Below the pieces are notes generated by a model. The model did not search any database. It saw only the letters and a list, made by a program, of their open reading frames with translations, and was not told the origin of the DNA. Below are positions 59,827-62,221 of a DNA stretch of 62,221 bases, piece after piece (position 1 is the stretch's first letter; each line of letters begins with the position of its first letter). The position numbers and the translations under genes are program-made. The DNA is taken from assembly GCA_904394975.1 (NCBI GenBank), contig CAJFNQ010000007.1, forward strand, positions 1 through 62,221, read 5' to 3'. The stretch comes from Metaruminococcus_A gallistercoris. GTDB taxonomy: Bacteria > Bacillota > Clostridia > Oscillospirales > Ruminococcaceae.

Positions 59827-61038
59827 TCAATGTTTTTGAACACTCGACTTCGTCAGCAGCTTCTTGTAGGTTACATCCATTCCGATCGCTCCCAGCGGGG
59901 CGGTTATAATAATGGCCAGTACCGCCACGGATAACACAATCTGCCCGCAGGGTAGGCCCATTGCCAACGGGACCGAACCAATGGCCGCCTGCACGGTTGC
60001 TTTTGGCAGATAGGCGATCACACAGAAAAGCCGTTCTTTCCAGTTCAGCTGTGTTTTTACTAAGCAGAGCAGAACGCCGATTCCACGGAACACAAGCGCC
60101 AGAAAGATCATGGCGACCGCGGCGAAGCCCGCGCTCATCGTATAACGGATATCAACGGCCGCGCCTACCAGTACAAAAAGGATGACTTCGGCGGCTATCC
60201 ACAATTTTCCGAATTTTTCTGACAGTCGGTTGGAAACAAAAGCAATGCTTTTCATTTTGAGCACACAAGCCATGCTTACAACCGCCAGCAAACCCGACAT
60301 GGATACAAATCCTTCTGCCCATGTCTCAATCGCCATGAGCAGAAAGGAGACACCCAGAACAATAACAACCTTCATGCTGTTTCTCACGCAATGCTTGTGC
60401 GCATATGCCGTTTCAAAAAACAGGGAAAGAAGATACCCGGCAGCGACTCCCAGTGCGATTCCCAGCAGAATGGAAACGGGAATGTTGACAAAATCCATAA
60501 AGTTTACCTGCCCGCCCTGTGCCATGCTGACAAAAGCGGTGAACAGAACGATCACAAAAATATCATCACAGGAAGCGCCGGCGAGTACCAGCTGAGGAAT
60601 GCTTTTTTCGGTGCCGTATTTGCTGTCCATAAGCTGCACCATTCTTGGAACAACGACCGCAGGCGAAACCGCTCCGAGAACGGCACCCATAACGGCGGCT
60701 TCGATCCTTGAAACGCCGAGTAAATATGGTGCGAAAAGAAAAAAGGCCAGAATCTCGAAACTCGCCGGTACACAAGACATCATAATGGCAGGTCGGCCGA
60801 CTTTTTTTAAATCCGCAAGATCAAGCGAAAGGCCGGCTTTGAGCAGGATGATGATCAGCGCCATCTGCCGCAGTTCGGATGAGATGGATAATATGGACGG
60901 GTCCAGCAGGTCTAGTACATAGGGCCCTAAAACAATACCGGTTATCAGCATGCCGATGATACGAGGCAATTTTAATTTTTGGCAGATTGCGGCCATGGAA
61001 AGCCCGACTAAAAAAATAAAGGCGAGTGAAGTTAACAT
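59827..61038 (-). CDS. cation:proton antiporter (CPA family)
   Basis: A 403-residue sodium/proton exchanger-type protein (PF00999) with about twelve hydrophobic helices. The N-terminal RIIGMLITGIVLGPYVLDLL, then ALIIILLKAGLSLDLADLKK and the ion-site helix LAGASCDDIFVIVLF (DD) are the key landmarks; the GVAAGYLLSLFFE and the C-terminal AYLPKATVQAAIGSVPLAMGL follow the family. Ion specificity is not evident. GCAGGAGG lies 8 bases before the ATG. A full-length gene in a region where neighbours are broken. Confidence 0.9.
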   Translation of the reverse strand: MLTSLAFIFLVGLSMAAICQKLKLPRIIGMLITGIVLGPYVLDLLDPSILSISSELRQMALIIILLKAGLSLDLADLKKVGRPAIMMSCVPASFEILAFFLFAPYLLGVSRIEAAVMGAVLGAVSPAVVVPRMVQLMDSKYGTEKSIPQLVLAGASCDDIFVIVLFTAFVSMAQGGQVNFMDFVNIPVSILLGIALGVAAGYLLSLFFETAYAHKHCVRNSMKVVIVLGVSFLLMAIETWAEGFVSMSGLLAVVSMACVLKMKSIAFVSNRLSEKFGKLWIAAEVILFVLVGAAVDIRYTMSAGFAAVAMIFLALVFRGIGVLLCLVKTQLNWKERLFCVIAYLPKATVQAAIGSVPLAMGLPCGQIVLSVAVLAIIITAPLGAIGMDVTYKKLLTKSSVQKH

Positions 61039-61118
61039 AAAAAACCTCCTGCGGTCAAAATAATGTTTTTACGAGTTTGCAGGTTAACATCGGTGTTTAC
61101 CCGATAAAAACGGTGAAT

Positions 61119-61231
61119 GAACCCGGATTGTTTCTGTCAGCCGGGTTCGACGTAAAAAGCCGACTGATTCTGCATTTACGCAAAAACAGTCGGCTTGACA
61201 TAAAAAAGACTTCTGCGTAAACGCAGAAGTC
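61119..61231 (-). terminator. three tandem hairpins upstream of the antiporter gene
   Basis: GAACCCGG/CCGGGTTC (61119-61148), GCCGACTG/CAGTCGGC (61159-61194) and GACTTCTGCG/CGCAGAAGTC (61208-61231). The last two are followed on the minus strand by T-runs, so they act as terminators for transcription entering from the right. Confidence 0.65.
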
Positions 61232-61377
61232 ATCAGCTCGTGAAAGCGGTTTCGGCAACGCCGGGGGAGAACCTCATTCCCAAATATTACATTCTTTATT
61301 ATAATCACCTGACGAAAAAAGTCAAGCAAACAAAGGTAACGGGTAACAGGCAGGTTTTTTGGCCTTGGCGGAACAGG

Positions 61378-61488
61378 GCAATCCCCTGCATCACAGCCGC
61401 CACAGGTTGTGTTTTCGCTGCAAAGACAGCATGCAAGGCCGCATTTTGCAATTCCTAGTTCCCGTTTCCTTGCCGCACTCCTATTAAT
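61378..61488 (-). pseudogene. DUF3795 gene remnant
   Basis: A stretch reading INRSAARKRELGIAKCGLACC then LCSENTTCGGCDAGDCP resembles the Cys-rich N-terminus of DUF3795 proteins (IAxCGLxCxxC...CxGC..GxC). After the last Cys the frame loses similarity and no proper start codon is present. It is a fragment, and the function of the intact family is unknown. Confidence 0.5.
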
Positions 61489-61511
61489 CGTTAACCAGTG
61501 CTTATGATAAA

Positions 61512-62062
61512 TCAAACAGAGATGGCATGAGTGATCCACTCACCATCAGAGACTGTTTGTTGCACTTGAGAAGTTCCGGCTGTGCTTATTGTACTGTCGC
61601 TAGATTCCGTGTTGCTGTTTGTTTTACCGCCGACAATCCCTATGGTGAGAATAGCAATCCATGTGGCCGCGATGATAGCCGCTTTTGCCCCAATGTTTAA
61701 TTTATGGTTTTTTACAATTAAAACTGTGAGCGGAACGGGGAACAGGGTAATCCAGCCAAAAACCCAGAGCCAGATCAAGGAGTTCTTTTTTGCAACCGGT
61801 TGTGCGGGCGTGCTGGAAAAATTTACGGCAGTATTATAACCATTTGGACCGCAGTTCAGGCAGTATTAAAATAATATTGTGTACCGCACCGAGGGCACCT
61901 TTTAGCTTGCGCACCGCTTTTCAGGCCGCATTTGGGACAGTAATTTTCCTCATATACAGTGCCGCAATTGTTGCACTTGTTTTTGAATTCAAAACCACCG
62001 CACGAAAGACAGTTTTGAATCGAATCCGGACGTTCAATTCCACAGTACGCACATATTTTCAT
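61512..62062 (-). pseudogene. zinc-ribbon membrane protein, one frameshift
   Basis: The ATG at 62062 (behind GGGGAGA) starts MKICAYCGIERPDS followed by four CxxC zinc knuckles, to CPRCGTQYYFNTA at about 61856. In the neighbouring frame the protein resumes as CLNCGPNGYNTAV...KKNSLIWLWVFGWI with two membrane helices, then a Ser/Thr-rich tail to 61512. A single inserted base near 61862 joins the two. It resembles the small zinc-ribbon plus membrane-helix proteins common in Firmicutes, of unknown function. Confidence 0.75.
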
Positions 62063-62221
62063 CGCACCAGTCTCCCCTTTGCTGCAAAAACCTAAGATAT
62101 TATATTTTTACGCAAGTTAAATCAGGGATTATTTTATTCCCACTCGCCGAGTTAAATCCGTTTCTAAACTTTTTTGTATAGAGGATTTGATTCGGTGTTA
62201 TTTGTTTTGATACAGATTATC
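62063..62221. other. window edge, A/T-rich
   Basis: No gene or clear promoter is seen. The stretch would hold the promoter of the zinc-ribbon gene on the minus strand, but the hexamers are not convincing. Confidence 0.3.

Noticed and set aside
61140..61155. Possible tRNA T-loop (GGTTCGA)
   Set aside because: The sequence is one arm of a simple hairpin GAACCCGG/CCGGGTTC; no anticodon or acceptor stem fits around it.

Overview
The window looks like a chromosomal segment of a moderately GC-rich, anaerobic, probably endospore-forming member of the Clostridia, most likely in or near the Oscillospiraceae/Ruminococcaceae. The evidence is strong AGGAGG-type ribosome sites, TTGACA/TATAAT promoters with 17-base spacers, a BofA-like sporulation protein next to a YaaL-like protein, SpoVG, a class III (oxygen-sensitive) ribonucleotide reductase, a 2[4Fe-4S] ferredoxin and the DarA/HolB/RicT cluster. 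Most of the window is conserved housekeeping DNA broken up by short accessory segments. No tRNA, rRNA, CRISPR array or insertion sequence was seen.

Layout. 1-8 kb: a serine hydrolase, a nucleosidase (mtnN), a PlsC-type acyltransferase, a minus-strand run of amidohydrolase, VanZ-like protein, HAD phosphatase and rsmA, then dCMP deaminase, rnhA and a NimA-like flavoprotein. 8.6-15.2 kb: sulfur and tRNA thiolation operon (iscS-iscU-mnmA), an Orn/Lys/Arg decarboxylase, darA-holB-ricT, ferredoxin. 15.4-24.2 kb: a SurA/PrsA-like lipoprotein, a frameshifted GH95-like glycosidase, yaaL-bofA, RNase P RNA on the minus strand, small membrane proteins, an FAD oxidoreductase and a degenerate M14 peptidase homologue. 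24.3-33.8 kb: Nudix hydrolase, zapA, U32 protease, dut, then the elongation cluster mreB-mreC-mreD-PBP2 followed by minD and mgsA. 34-37.2 kb: hisS-aspS. 37.2-43.2 kb: a long leader, a membrane-tethered ECF-type sigma factor, and AEC and MFS transporters. 43.3-46.5 kb: the anaerobic ribonucleotide reductase operon. 46.6-49.4 kb: a chloramphenicol acetyltransferase with an attenuator leader, spoVG and murC. 49.7-56.1 kb: a GH2 beta-mannosidase-like enzyme, a corrinoid-type methyltransferase, mscL and trpB. 56.2-62.1 kb: a membrane-bound MerR regulator followed by a visibly decaying accessory region (MFS transporter, RpiR regulator, PHP hydrolase remnant, antiporter, zinc-ribbon protein).

Most interesting points. 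(1) The class III ribonucleotide reductase is split. The large NrdD ends at its cysteine motif, and the glycyl-radical loop (RITGY) is on a separate 60-residue cistron with its own ribosome site, between nrdD and nrdG; an NrdR-type operator lies upstream. (2) A sigma-70 region 2/4 protein is fused to a transmembrane helix and about 390 extracytoplasmic residues. (3) The cat gene has a nine-codon leader peptide resembling that of cat-86, and a stem that hides the cat ribosome site. (4) An M14 carboxypeptidase homologue has lost all zinc and catalytic residues. (5) Single-base deletions cluster in accessory genes while housekeeping genes are intact, which suggests real gene decay.
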